A program made the position numbers and the translations under genes. Shown here piece after piece: positions 18,677-25,280 of a stretch of 64,000 nucleotides of DNA. The stretch lies in contig NZ_CP042831.1 in assembly GCF_008000935.1 (NCBI RefSeq), positions 3,921,856-3,985,855 on the forward strand, in the 5' to 3' direction. This stretch comes from Flavobacterium alkalisoli (lineage in GTDB: Bacteria; Bacteroidota; Bacteroidia; Flavobacteriales; Flavobacteriaceae). How positions within the stretch are numbered: the first letter of the stretch is position 1; each line of letters starts with the position of its first letter. The notes below the pieces were generated by a model. That model searched no databases. It worked only from the letters and a program-made list of their open reading frames with translations, and was not told the DNA's origin.

Positions 18677-18767
18677 CTGCCGGGGCTATAAGCAGGAAGT
18701 GACATGCAGGATTCGAACCCGCTTTAATCAGCCAGGCGAAGTAACACTTCCCTACGGCACTCAACAA
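18677..18767 (-). ncRNA. Candidate Y RNA, unit 5 (T-arm only)
   Basis: 91 nt. Upper helix GGAAGTG (18751-18745) with CACTTCC (18701-18695); the lower helix TTGTTG with CGGCAG is weaker and has several G-U pairs. The 24-nt motif is at 18737-18760. The 3' strand CACTTCCTGC-TTATAGCC closely recalls the 3' strand of animal Y RNA stems. A canonical T-arm with a TTCGAAT loop is at 18706-18722 (5 bp). No D-arm is visible. Confidence 0.75.
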
Positions 18768-18781
18768 TTTTTTAAAGAACA

Positions 18782-18914
18782 AAGGAGCAAAAAACGGTAA
18801 GAGAACGGGGGCATGTCAAGCCGGAGTCGAACCGGATAGCCTTGCCATATTAAAATGACTACGCTATTCCTCCCCCTAAGTGGTGACGAAGTATCCCTTA
18901 CCTACGGCATCCTT
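18782..18914 (-). ncRNA. Candidate Y RNA, unit 4 (divergent tRNA-like insert)
   Basis: 133 nt. Lower helix AAGGA (18914-18910) with TCCTT (18786-18782); upper helix GGTAAGGG (18902-18895) with CTCTTACC (18803-18796). The 24-nt motif is at 18887-18910. A T-arm-like hairpin CCGG-TTCGACT-CCGG is at 18821-18835, and a GGGGG/CCCCC pair (18876-18872 with 18811-18807) encloses the insert. A further hairpin with arms ATAGC and GCTAT lies between. No D-arm is evident and the arm order differs from units 1-3. Confidence 0.75.
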
Positions 18915-18921
18915 ATTTTAA

Positions 18922-19056
18922 AACAGGGCTACAAACGAAAAGAGACTATTTCCCGCGCTTACCATCTAAGCTATATCTTTCACTTTCTCGAAGAAAGGGA
19001 GAATCGAACTCCCGTCTCAGGAATGGACGAAGTAACTCTTATCTACGGCACCTGTT
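18922..19056 (-). ncRNA. Candidate Y RNA, unit 3 (tRNA-like)
   Basis: 135 nt. Lower helix AACAGG (19056-19051) with CCTGTT (18927-18922); upper helix AAGAG (19040-19036) with CTCTT (18944-18940). The 24-nt motif is at 19028-19051. Perfect T-arm GGGAG-TTCGATT-CTCCC at 18997-19013, then an acceptor-like CTTTC/GAAAG hairpin (18971-18998), then a D-arm GCTT-AGATGGT-AAGC at 18957-18971. The order T-arm, acceptor, D-arm is a circular permutation of tRNA. Confidence 0.85.
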
Positions 19057-19062
19057 ATATTA

Positions 19063-19195
19063 AGATGAGGCTATAACCGGAAAGACCTCTCTAACAAGTC
19101 TTACCAATTAGACGATATCCTTTTACAGGATAGCAGCTTTTGAAACTGCATTGTGTTAACCCCAACGAAGTAATTCTTCCCTACGGCACTCATCT
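19063..19195 (-). ncRNA. Candidate Y RNA, unit 2 (tRNA-like)
   Basis: 133 nt. Lower helix AGATGAG (19195-19189) with CTCATCT (19069-19063), 7 perfect pairs; upper helix GGGAAGA (19181-19175) with TCTTTCC (19085-19079). The 24-nt motif is at 19166-19189. T-arm with a TTCAAAA loop at 19133-19149, capped acceptor-like hairpin TATCCT-GTAAA-AGGATA at 19116-19132, D-arm GTCT...AGAC with a GG-containing loop at 19098-19113, and a further TTAACA/TGTTAG helix in the place of the anticodon stem. Confidence 0.85.
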
Positions 19196-19201
19196 AATAA
19201 G

Positions 19202-19251
19202 CTTTTATTAAGCTCCCGCAACATCCCCTGTTGCAGGAGCAATCTACAATT
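19202..19251 (-). repeat. 50-nt hairpin element, copy A
   Basis: 43 of 50 positions match copy B at 19390-19439 without gaps. On the plus strand the arms are 19213-19222 and 19230-19239. It lies between Y-RNA units 1 and 2 and includes a copy of the last codons and stop of the Ro60 gene (AATTGTAG on the minus strand). Confidence 0.85.
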
Positions 19252-19252
19252 C

Positions 19253-19373
19253 AAACAGGGCAAAAGGCAAAAAGAGTTTCTTGCTCTACCAGACTGAGCT
19301 ACATCTTACGATGACAGGATTTGAACCTGTGACACAGAACTTACGGAGTAACTCTTATTTACGGCACCTGTTT
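19253..19373 (-). ncRNA. Candidate Y RNA, unit 1 (tRNA-like, Ro60-proximal)
   Basis: 121 nt. Lower helix AAACAGG (19373-19367) with CCTGTTT (19259-19253); upper helix AAGAGTT (19356-19350) with AACTCTT (19278-19272). The 24-nt motif is at 19344-19367. Then, in order: T-arm ACAGG-TTCAAAT-CCTGT (19314-19330), acceptor-like CATC-GTAA-GATG closed by a GNRA loop (19302-19313), and a textbook D-arm GCTC-AGTCTGGTA-GAGC (19283-19299). This is the clearest tRNA mimic of the six. Confidence 0.88.
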
Positions 19374-19389
19374 TTATTATGTTTATGAA

Positions 19390-19439
19390 CTTTTATTAAG
19401 CTTCCGCAGCATCCCCGGCTGCGGAAGCGATCTACAATT
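19390..19439 (-). repeat. 50-nt hairpin element, copy B
   Basis: Arms CTTCCGCAGC (19401-19410) and GCTGCGGAAG (19418-19427) pair fully. Relative to copy A, pairs 215/237 and 221/231 (19000-based) changed on both sides (C-G to T-A, A-T to G-C), so the hairpin is conserved by compensatory change. It begins within the last codons of the Ro60 gene and ends 15 nt before unit 1. No T run follows, so it is not an ordinary terminator. Confidence 0.85.
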
Positions 19440-20946
19440 TGATTTGGCTTATCTTTTCCATAGCAATTGCCGTATCATTTACAGCATTAAGAACATCAAA
19501 GATCTTGTCAGACCAGCCAGCTATCAAATACACATCATTTCTTTTTATATCTAAAGGCATTTTACCATGCCCTGCAAGGTCAAATATATACAGGCTGGCA
19601 TTTGGTGCTATTTCCTTATACTTTTTCCATGAGCCTTCAAACGAATTGAAGCCTGTGCTATCATACATCTGCACATCGGTAAACAACATAACTTTATCTA
19701 CAACCTCTTTTCTTTTTATAAGGTCGTTAACAACCAGGTAGCCATTTGTAGCATAACCTACTTCACCTTCCCTTCTGTAATACTCCAGTACATTTGCCAG
19801 TACATTTCTCCTTGGCATGTTTATTATTTTCCAACGGTCGCCAAACATACCGCTTATAACATTTTTACATTGCGACTGCATAAGCATACCCAGCATTAGG
19901 CCTATATCATAAAGCATTACACTACTCTTTGCCGAAACAGGTTGCTGCATTGAACCTGAAACGTCGCAGGCAATAACAACCGATGTATTCACACCAAAAC
20001 CTTTTATGTTTTTAGCACTATGCATTACCGCATCCTCAAGAGCTTCGAGAACCATAGAGGTATATTTCGATTCATGCTTTTTAACTTCTCTATAAGCTGC
20101 AAGAAACCTAAAAGGCAATTGTTTAGATGTTGCCACAGCCTGTTCGTTAGAAATATAACTGCAAACCATTTTAATATGATTTACGGAAACGCCTGCATCA
20201 AGTATATTTCTCAGGTTACGCATTATAGCCATATACCCTACTTTTTTACTCTCTATTAATTCCTGCCATTTTTGAGCAACTGCCATCTGTTTAACAACCT
20301 GATTCTCAAACCTGGTTTTTCCCAGTTCAGAAAGCTCAGTTTCCCATGTATAAGGCACAGCAAGTGTATTGGCAGCAATCTTATTAAATACTTCCTGCTG
20401 GCTCTCATCTTTTGCTTTAGGGTGAACCAAAAACAGGGCGTCTTTAAGTTTCACTTCTGTTTTCCTGTTGTATTTGGCAAACTGGTATTCATCAAACCTG
20501 TTAAACGACTCTGCAAGTCCTTTTTGTACCTGCTTAGAAAGGCTTCCCAGTTTTTTTGCACCCTGCCTTTTGTTTGCTATCTGATAGTAAGCTAAAAGCT
20601 CGGCAATCTCATCGGCACGCTGTACTACTCCGTTTATTGTTTTACTTACTATTGAAGTACCCGACGCCTGTTTTGCAAGTTCAACCGAAAGCACTAAAGG
20701 AATACTCCTTAAATACATTTGTGTTCTAACATAAACGGCTAACTTTGCAACAAACTCGGCATCACATAAAGCCATAAGGTTTATAATTCTTTTAAGTCTT
20801 TCGCTTCCCGATTCGTAAAATGTATCACTCAGCCCGGTTGTAACCACTGCTGTATACAGTTCCATTTCGGGAGTAACTTTATAAGCTTTAGCTCCTTGGT
20901 GATTTACAGTTATGTTTTTGTTTTTGGCTAAAAAATTGAATTTCAT
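19432..20946 (-). CDS. rsr: Ro60-like TROVE domain protein (Rsr)
   Basis: 504 aa orthologue of the Ro60 autoantigen. Residues about 15-310 form the alpha-helical TROVE ring (landmarks GSERLKRIINLMALCDAEFVAKLAVYVR and YRSIP-like LRSIPLVLSVEL). Residues about 320-500 form a von Willebrand A domain with a complete MIDAS start DVSGS (D328, S330, S332) and later LFTDVQMY. In bacteria Ro60 binds Y RNA and works with PNPase or RNase partners in RNA degradation and maturation. Immediately downstream is an array of Y-RNA-like units and then rtcB, which strongly supports the assignment. The divergent neighbour is a WYL regulator. Confidence 0.95.
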   Translation of the reverse strand: MKFNFLAKNKNITVNHQGAKAYKVTPEMELYTAVVTTGLSDTFYESGSERLKRIINLMALCDAEFVAKLAVYVRTQMYLRSIPLVLSVELAKQASGTSIVSKTINGVVQRADEIAELLAYYQIANKRQGAKKLGSLSKQVQKGLAESFNRFDEYQFAKYNRKTEVKLKDALFLVHPKAKDESQQEVFNKIAANTLAVPYTWETELSELGKTRFENQVVKQMAVAQKWQELIESKKVGYMAIMRNLRNILDAGVSVNHIKMVCSYISNEQAVATSKQLPFRFLAAYREVKKHESKYTSMVLEALEDAVMHSAKNIKGFGVNTSVVIACDVSGSMQQPVSAKSSVMLYDIGLMLGMLMQSQCKNVISGMFGDRWKIINMPRRNVLANVLEYYRREGEVGYATNGYLVVNDLIKRKEVVDKVMLFTDVQMYDSTGFNSFEGSWKKYKEIAPNASLYIFDLAGHGKMPLDIKRNDVYLIAGWSDKIFDVLNAVNDTAIAMEKISQIKL

Positions 20947-21014
20947 AATACTAATCTTTTACTGTTAAACTTAAAATTGATAAGGTGTGGTTTTAATGTC
21001 TCATCCTGACATTG

Positions 21015-21022
21015 CAAATATG
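21015..21022 (-). promoter_or_regulatory. Possible -7 element of the Ro60/Y-RNA/rtcB transcript
   Basis: On the minus strand CATATTTG differs from TAnnTTTG at one position. It lies 69 nt before the Ro60 ATG, and the operator-like element at 21033-21053 covers its predicted -33 region. Confidence 0.35.
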
Positions 21023-21032
21023 GCCGTACGTA

Positions 21033-21053
21033 TGCGCAATGAAAATGCGCAGT
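21033..21053. promoter_or_regulatory. Operator-like element, copy 1 (two TGCGCA half-sites)
   Basis: Two palindromic TGCGCA hexamers (21033-21038 and 21046-21051) 13 bp apart, then GT. 18 of 21 positions match copy 2. It is placed over the presumed -33 region of the Ro60 promoter. Likely binding site for the adjacent WYL regulator. Confidence 0.65.
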
Positions 21054-21144
21054 GAATTTTTTTTTCATTATTTTCAATGAAAATATTGACTACCAATCAT
21101 TTAACAAGTAAAATAATTTCAAAATATGTTTAAAAAAACAAATC

Positions 21145-21165
21145 TGCGCAAATAGAATGCGCAGT
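21145..21165. promoter_or_regulatory. Operator-like element, copy 2 (two TGCGCA half-sites)
   Basis: TGCGCA at 21145-21150 and 21158-21163, the same 13-bp step and same orientation as copy 1, exactly 112 bp away. It covers the -33 region for the -7 element at 21181, so it probably mediates autoregulation of the WYL gene. Confidence 0.65.
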
Positions 21166-21180
21166 AAAAGTATTTTTATC

Positions 21181-21188
21181 TATTTTTG
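21181..21188 (+). promoter_or_regulatory. -7 promoter element of the WYL regulator gene
   Basis: TATTTTTG matches TAnnTTTG and lies 38 nt before the ATG at 21227. Confidence 0.5.
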
Positions 21189-21226
21189 AAAGGCCTTTTT
21201 TAACCAAAAAACCAAATCCTTACCAA

Positions 21227-22252
21227 ATGGCTACAAATAAGCTTGCCCTTTTACGATATAAAACCATTGACGAATGCCTTAAAAACCGATTCAGGAAATG
21301 GACACTGGAAGACCTTATAGAAAAAGTATCGTATGCCTTATACGAATATGAGGGTATTTCTACCGGGGTAAGCAAAAGGACTATTCAGTCTGACATTCAA
21401 ACCATGCGTAGTGATAAGCTGGGATACAATGCCCCTATTGTTGTTATTGACAAAAGGTTTTATACTTATGAAGATTCCGATTACAGTATAACCAATTCTC
21501 CTATCAATACTGCCGATATGGATAAGATGAAGGAGATAGTAAGCGTTTTGAAGCACTTAAATGGCTTTAACTACTTTGACGAAATGAGTGATCTTATCGC
21601 AAAACTGGAAAACAACGTAAACAAATCGGCCGACAGTAATAAGAACTACATTCAGTTTGAAGACAACAAAAACCTTAAGGGAATTGAACATATTAGCCCT
21701 TTGTATCAGGCTATTTTAAATAAAACACCGCTACTTATAGAGTATAAATCATTCAAAGCTTTAAAAGCTAGTAATGAAATTTACTACCCATACCTTTTAA
21801 AAGAGTACAGAAACAGATGGTTTTTGGTTTGCAGGCCAAAAAAAAACCAAAACCTTCTTACTCTGGCCCTGGACAGGATTATTGAATTTCATTCCCTTTC
21901 AAAAGAACTGTATGTTGAATATGACGGTGTAAATTTTGACCGTTATTTTAATGATTTGCTGGGAGTAACAAAATCTCAAAAAGACAGGCCCAGTAAAGTA
22001 ATACTGCATGTAAACAAATACAACGCCCCTTATGTAATAACTAAACCCATCCATCATTCGCAACAGATTGTTAAAGAGGATGAAACCGGTATTATAATAC
22101 GGATAGATGTGGTTCATAACTTTGAATTGGAAAGGGAGATATTGGGCTTTGGGGAATGCATGAAGGTTTTGGCCCCAAGAAAGCTTAAAAGTATTATAGC
22201 TGCGAGGATTAATAAATCGGCAGAAAGATATCATAACGAAGAGGAATCTTAA
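21227..22252 (+). CDS. WYL-domain HTH transcriptional regulator
   Basis: 341 aa. The N-terminal winged HTH spans about residues 1-90, with the recognition segment ISTGVSKRTIQSDIQTMRS; the WYL domain is at about 150-235 (TPLLIEYKSF...YPYLLKEYRNRWFLV), where the WYL triplet reads W-F-L; the C-terminal WCX-like part ends near 330. WYL domains sense nucleic acids or nucleotide ligands and often control stress or defence operons. It is divergent from the Ro60 gene with a 280-bp shared upstream region holding two TGCGCA-type operator elements. I infer that it controls the Ro60/Y-RNA/rtcB operon, the place held by RtcR in enterobacteria. Confidence 0.92.
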   Translation: MATNKLALLRYKTIDECLKNRFRKWTLEDLIEKVSYALYEYEGISTGVSKRTIQSDIQTMRSDKLGYNAPIVVIDKRFYTYEDSDYSITNSPINTADMDKMKEIVSVLKHLNGFNYFDEMSDLIAKLENNVNKSADSNKNYIQFEDNKNLKGIEHISPLYQAILNKTPLLIEYKSFKALKASNEIYYPYLLKEYRNRWFLVCRPKKNQNLLTLALDRIIEFHSLSKELYVEYDGVNFDRYFNDLLGVTKSQKDRPSKVILHVNKYNAPYVITKPIHHSQQIVKEDETGIIIRIDVVHNFELEREILGFGECMKVLAPRKLKSIIAARINKSAERYHNEEES

Positions 22253-22440
22253 TTATTCTCTATTGTCAACATTAATGTCAACGCAGGTATTGTTTATGTA
22301 ATTACCTGTGAAATAATTTTGTATGATTTCGAAAAATGAAGTCTCAAAATTTTTTGAGGTTTTTGCACAACCCACCTATCCATTTGTGTTGTACATTTAC
22401 ACTACTTTTTAAAATCATCATCATCAAAAAACCGACAATT

Positions 22441-22656
22441 ATGAAAAAAGTGTTTGTTTTTAAAACCTCCGTCAAAACCAACAGACAAATCAAATTCGCA
22501 AGTAAAATACTTGCCGCAATAGACTCTGTATTAAGAGTGGATTTTGACCCGGAGGATTGCGACCGTATCGTTCGTGTTGAAAGCAACAAAGAAATCGCAA
22601 CTAAAGTAATTAACCTTTTCAGGGCTAACGGACTTAACTGCGAAGAATTAGTTTAA
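22441..22656 (+). CDS. Small ferredoxin-like-fold protein (hypothetical)
   Basis: 71 aa. The start is taken at ATG 22441, where a good protein begins (MKKVFVFKTSVKTNRQIKFASKILAAID); the open frame extends upstream but with unlikely residues. The alternation strand-helix-strand-strand-helix and the length resemble heavy-metal-associated (HMA) folds, but there is no CxxC metal site. Conserved small proteins of this type occur in Flavobacteria. First of a probable three-gene operon with DinB and DHFR-like genes (29-bp gaps). Confidence 0.7.
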   Translation: MKKVFVFKTSVKTNRQIKFASKILAAIDSVLRVDFDPEDCDRIVRVESNKEIATKVINLFRANGLNCEELV

Positions 22657-22685
22657 AACAATCATCAATCAAAAAATCAACATTT

Positions 22686-23216
22686 ATGATCACCAAACCC
22701 CTTATTGGCGAATATCCGCCGAGACTGGAAGCGTATATAGGCCTCACTAAAGAAGACGGACTTATACATTTAATGAGACAGGATAGAAACTGTACCTATA
22801 ATTTCTTTAAGAACATCAGTCCTGACATGGCTAATTACTGCTATGCCGAAGGAAAATGGAGCATTAAACAGGTACTGATGCATATAAATTATGTGGAGAG
22901 AATCATGCAGTATCGTGCATTAGCTGCATCAAGAGGAGACAACCAAACTCCTTTTGGATTTACCAACCACGAAGCCTACATACAAAACGCAGAAGTGGAA
23001 CGCCATGACATTGACGAACTTTTGGAAGAGTTTAATGTAATACGCAATTATAGCATAGAATTCTTTTCAGGATTAACAGAAAAGCAATCACAACTTTGCC
23101 TTGGAAGCGGAGAAGACACTGTTTCTGCAAGAGCAGTAGGATACGCCCTGTTGGGCCATGTGCGCCACCACATGAATATTATTAACGAACGCTATCTTAA
23201 CACCGTAGCAGAATAA
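22686..23216 (+). CDS. DinB-family protein
   Basis: 176 aa four-helix-bundle protein of the DinB/YfiT superfamily. The metal-site histidines are visible in the second helix (QVLMHINYVERI, H66) and the last helix (LLGHVRHHMNIINERY). Such proteins are metal-dependent hydrolases or thiol-S-transferases; in bacillithiol producers some act as bacillithiol transferases, and this genome has bshC, but a link is only suggested. Between the 71-aa gene and the DHFR-like gene. Confidence 0.9.
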   Translation: MITKPLIGEYPPRLEAYIGLTKEDGLIHLMRQDRNCTYNFFKNISPDMANYCYAEGKWSIKQVLMHINYVERIMQYRALAASRGDNQTPFGFTNHEAYIQNAEVERHDIDELLEEFNVIRNYSIEFFSGLTEKQSQLCLGSGEDTVSARAVGYALLGHVRHHMNIINERYLNTVAE

Positions 23217-23245
23217 ATCATGCACGTAATAAACGAACTTTAACT

Positions 23246-23809
23246 ATGAGAAAAGTAATTCTAGACCTTGCCGTTACGCTTGATGGTTTTATTGAAGGAC
23301 CAAATGGTGAAATTGACTGGTGCATTATGGATACAGATATTGGAGCAGGAGAGAAAAATTTCCTGGAAACTTTTCCTGAAGAAATTGACACTGTATTTTA
23401 CGGACGAAAAAGCTATGAACTATATGGCAACTATCAACCTGAAGAAGAAAGTGGCTTCAAAGACTTTTATGATAAAATAAATCGAATGAAAAAATATATT
23501 TTTTCATCAACACTTACCAATGCCGGAGAAAATACCATAATAAGAGATAAAATTGCTGAAGAAGTAAATCAGATAAAAAACCAAAAAGGAAAGGATATCT
23601 GGCTTTTTGGAGGTGCATCTCTTATTACAGCTTTCATCAACAACAATCTTATTGATGAATACAGACTTGCAGTTCATCCTGTAGTATTAGGTGGTGGAAA
23701 GCCATTGTTTCAGGATATAAGACAGCGATTAAACCTCGAGCTTATCGAAGTAAGGTCTTCTAAATCGGGTGTTACAAGTTTATATTACAAACCTGCTTCA
23801 GTCAAATAA
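23246..23809 (+). CDS. Dihydrofolate reductase family protein (RibD C-terminal fold)
   Basis: 187 aa. It starts with RKVILDLAVTLDGFIEGPNGEIDW, the typical NADPH-binding first strand and loop of RibD_C/YyaP-type proteins, and contains KDIWLFGGASLITAFINNNLIDEYRLAVHPVVLGGGKPLF. These are DHFR-fold oxidoreductases of unknown substrate, not the folate enzyme itself. Last gene of the operon, with a strong terminator. Confidence 0.93.
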   Translation: MRKVILDLAVTLDGFIEGPNGEIDWCIMDTDIGAGEKNFLETFPEEIDTVFYGRKSYELYGNYQPEEESGFKDFYDKINRMKKYIFSSTLTNAGENTIIRDKIAEEVNQIKNQKGKDIWLFGGASLITAFINNNLIDEYRLAVHPVVLGGGKPLFQDIRQRLNLELIEVRSSKSGVTSLYYKPASVK

Positions 23810-23840
23810 AAAAAGCGGCTATTAAGCCGCTTTTTTTATT
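23807..23840. terminator. Bidirectional terminator between convergent genes
   Basis: AGCGGCT (23814-23820) and AGCCGC (23825-23830) pair around ATTA and are flanked by A and T runs. Confidence 0.9.
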
Positions 23841-23854
23841 TATACTATTCAGTA

Positions 23855-25177
23855 TTATATATCTCTGTTTGGATCAAAAGCCTCCAGGTATTCAGCAACA
23901 CGCTTAACGAATGAACCCCCAAGAGCTCCGTCTACCACACGGTGATCGTAGCTGTGAGAAAGGAACATTTTCTGGCGGATACCGATAAAGTCACCTTCAG
24001 GAGTTTCGATAACTGCAGGTACTTTTCTGATAGCTCCAAGAGCAAGGATACCTACCTGCGGCTGGTTGATAATTGGTGTACCAAACACACTGCCAAATGT
24101 ACCAACGTTAGTTACTGTATAAGTACCTCCCTGAGTATCGTCCGGTTTAAGTTTACCTGCTTTTGCACGGTTACCTAAATCGTTAACGGCTTTTGCCATA
24201 CCTACAAGGTTTAGCTGATCGGCATTTTTAATAACAGGTACAATTAGGTTACCGTTAGGTAATGCAGCCGCCATACCTAGATTTATATTTTTCTTCTTGA
24301 TGATATACTCACCATCTACAGATATATTCATTAAAGGGAAATCCTTAAGTGCTTTTGCAACTGCTTCCATGAATATAGGAGTAAAAGTAAGTTTTTCACC
24401 TTCTCTTTTCTCGAATGCGTTTTTAACCTTATCTCTCCATTTAACGATATTGGTAACGTCTACTTCAATAAACGACTGTACGTGAGCCGAAGTTTGAACA
24501 GACTGTACCATATATCCTGAGATAAGTTTTCTCATACGGTCCATTTCCACAATCTCGTCCTGTCCGTTTACAGATACGGGAGCAGCTTTTGCCACCTGAG
24601 CCTGTGCTGTTGGAGGAACCGGTGAAGGAGCAGCGGCAGGTGCTGGCTGTGCAGGTGCTGGAGCCGGCTTAGAACCTCTGTTCTTAACGTAATCTAATAT
24701 ATCGTTTTTAGTAACTCTTCCGTCTTTACCTGTACCGTTAATTGATTCAAGTTCAGCAAGAGATACGCCTTCTTCTTTAGCTATATTCTTAACAAGCGGA
24801 GAGAAAAACTTATCTGAATCCGAAAAATCAACAGGAGCTGCAGTCGAAGTTTCCTTAGCAGCCTCAACAGTTTTTTCTACTGCCTGTACGCTTGGTGCAC
24901 TTGTTTCCTCTTTTGGAGCATCAACAGCAACACCACCTTCGGTCTCGATATAAGCAATGGTTTGACCAACCTGAACAACATCGTCAACCTGGAAAAGTAT
25001 TTCAGAAAGAACACCTGAAACTTCAGACGGTACTTCTGAGTCCACTTTATCTGTGGCAATCTCTAAAACCGCTTCATCAGCATCAATGTGGTCACCCACA
25101 TTTTTTAACCAATTTGTAATTGTTGCCTCTGCAACACTTTCCCCCATTTTGGGTAATTTTAATTCAAATTTTGCCAT
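23855..25177 (-). CDS. 2-oxo acid dehydrogenase E2 (dihydrolipoamide acyltransferase)
   Basis: 440 aa. Domains in order: lipoyl domain (residues 1-80; lipoyl-lysine K44 in EIATDKVDSE), Ala/Pro-rich linker, peripheral-subunit-binding domain (about 128-168, KNIAKEEGVSLAELESINGTGKDGRVTKNDIL), second Ala/Pro linker, then the catalytic acyltransferase domain with SHSYDHRVVDGALGG near the C-terminus. The sequence start LPKMGESVAEATI points to the branched-chain/2-oxoglutarate type rather than the pyruvate enzyme; branched-chain is most likely. E1 and E3 genes are not adjacent. Confidence 0.92.
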   Translation of the reverse strand: MAKFELKLPKMGESVAEATITNWLKNVGDHIDADEAVLEIATDKVDSEVPSEVSGVLSEILFQVDDVVQVGQTIAYIETEGGVAVDAPKEETSAPSVQAVEKTVEAAKETSTAAPVDFSDSDKFFSPLVKNIAKEEGVSLAELESINGTGKDGRVTKNDILDYVKNRGSKPAPAPAQPAPAAAPSPVPPTAQAQVAKAAPVSVNGQDEIVEMDRMRKLISGYMVQSVQTSAHVQSFIEVDVTNIVKWRDKVKNAFEKREGEKLTFTPIFMEAVAKALKDFPLMNISVDGEYIIKKKNINLGMAAALPNGNLIVPVIKNADQLNLVGMAKAVNDLGNRAKAGKLKPDDTQGGTYTVTNVGTFGSVFGTPIINQPQVGILALGAIRKVPAVIETPEGDFIGIRQKMFLSHSYDHRVVDGALGGSFVKRVAEYLEAFDPNRDI

Positions 25178-25280
25178 ATCGTTAACCTAAAGGTAAAATT
25201 AATCTTTGTGCTTGCGAATTTACTAAAAAAAATCAGTTTTGTCCTGTTTTGTTACGGCTTTATAAAACCGTTAAGACTTT

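Noticed and set aside
18591..19076. Short ORFs over the RNA array (e.g. 18591-18782 minus, 18855-19076 plus)
   Set aside because: They run through the structured RNA repeats, have no homology and no ribosome-binding context.
18706..19330. Apparent tRNA genes (T-arm and D-arm hits)
   Set aside because: Arm order is permuted, there is no CCA-bearing open acceptor end and no anticodon loop; each sits inside a larger stem with the Ro-binding motif.
18646..19367. The recurring 24-nt motif looks like a CRISPR repeat array
   Set aside because: Spacing is 91-178 nt, spacers share structure and sequence, and each motif pairs with a 3' strand to form helices; there are no cas genes.
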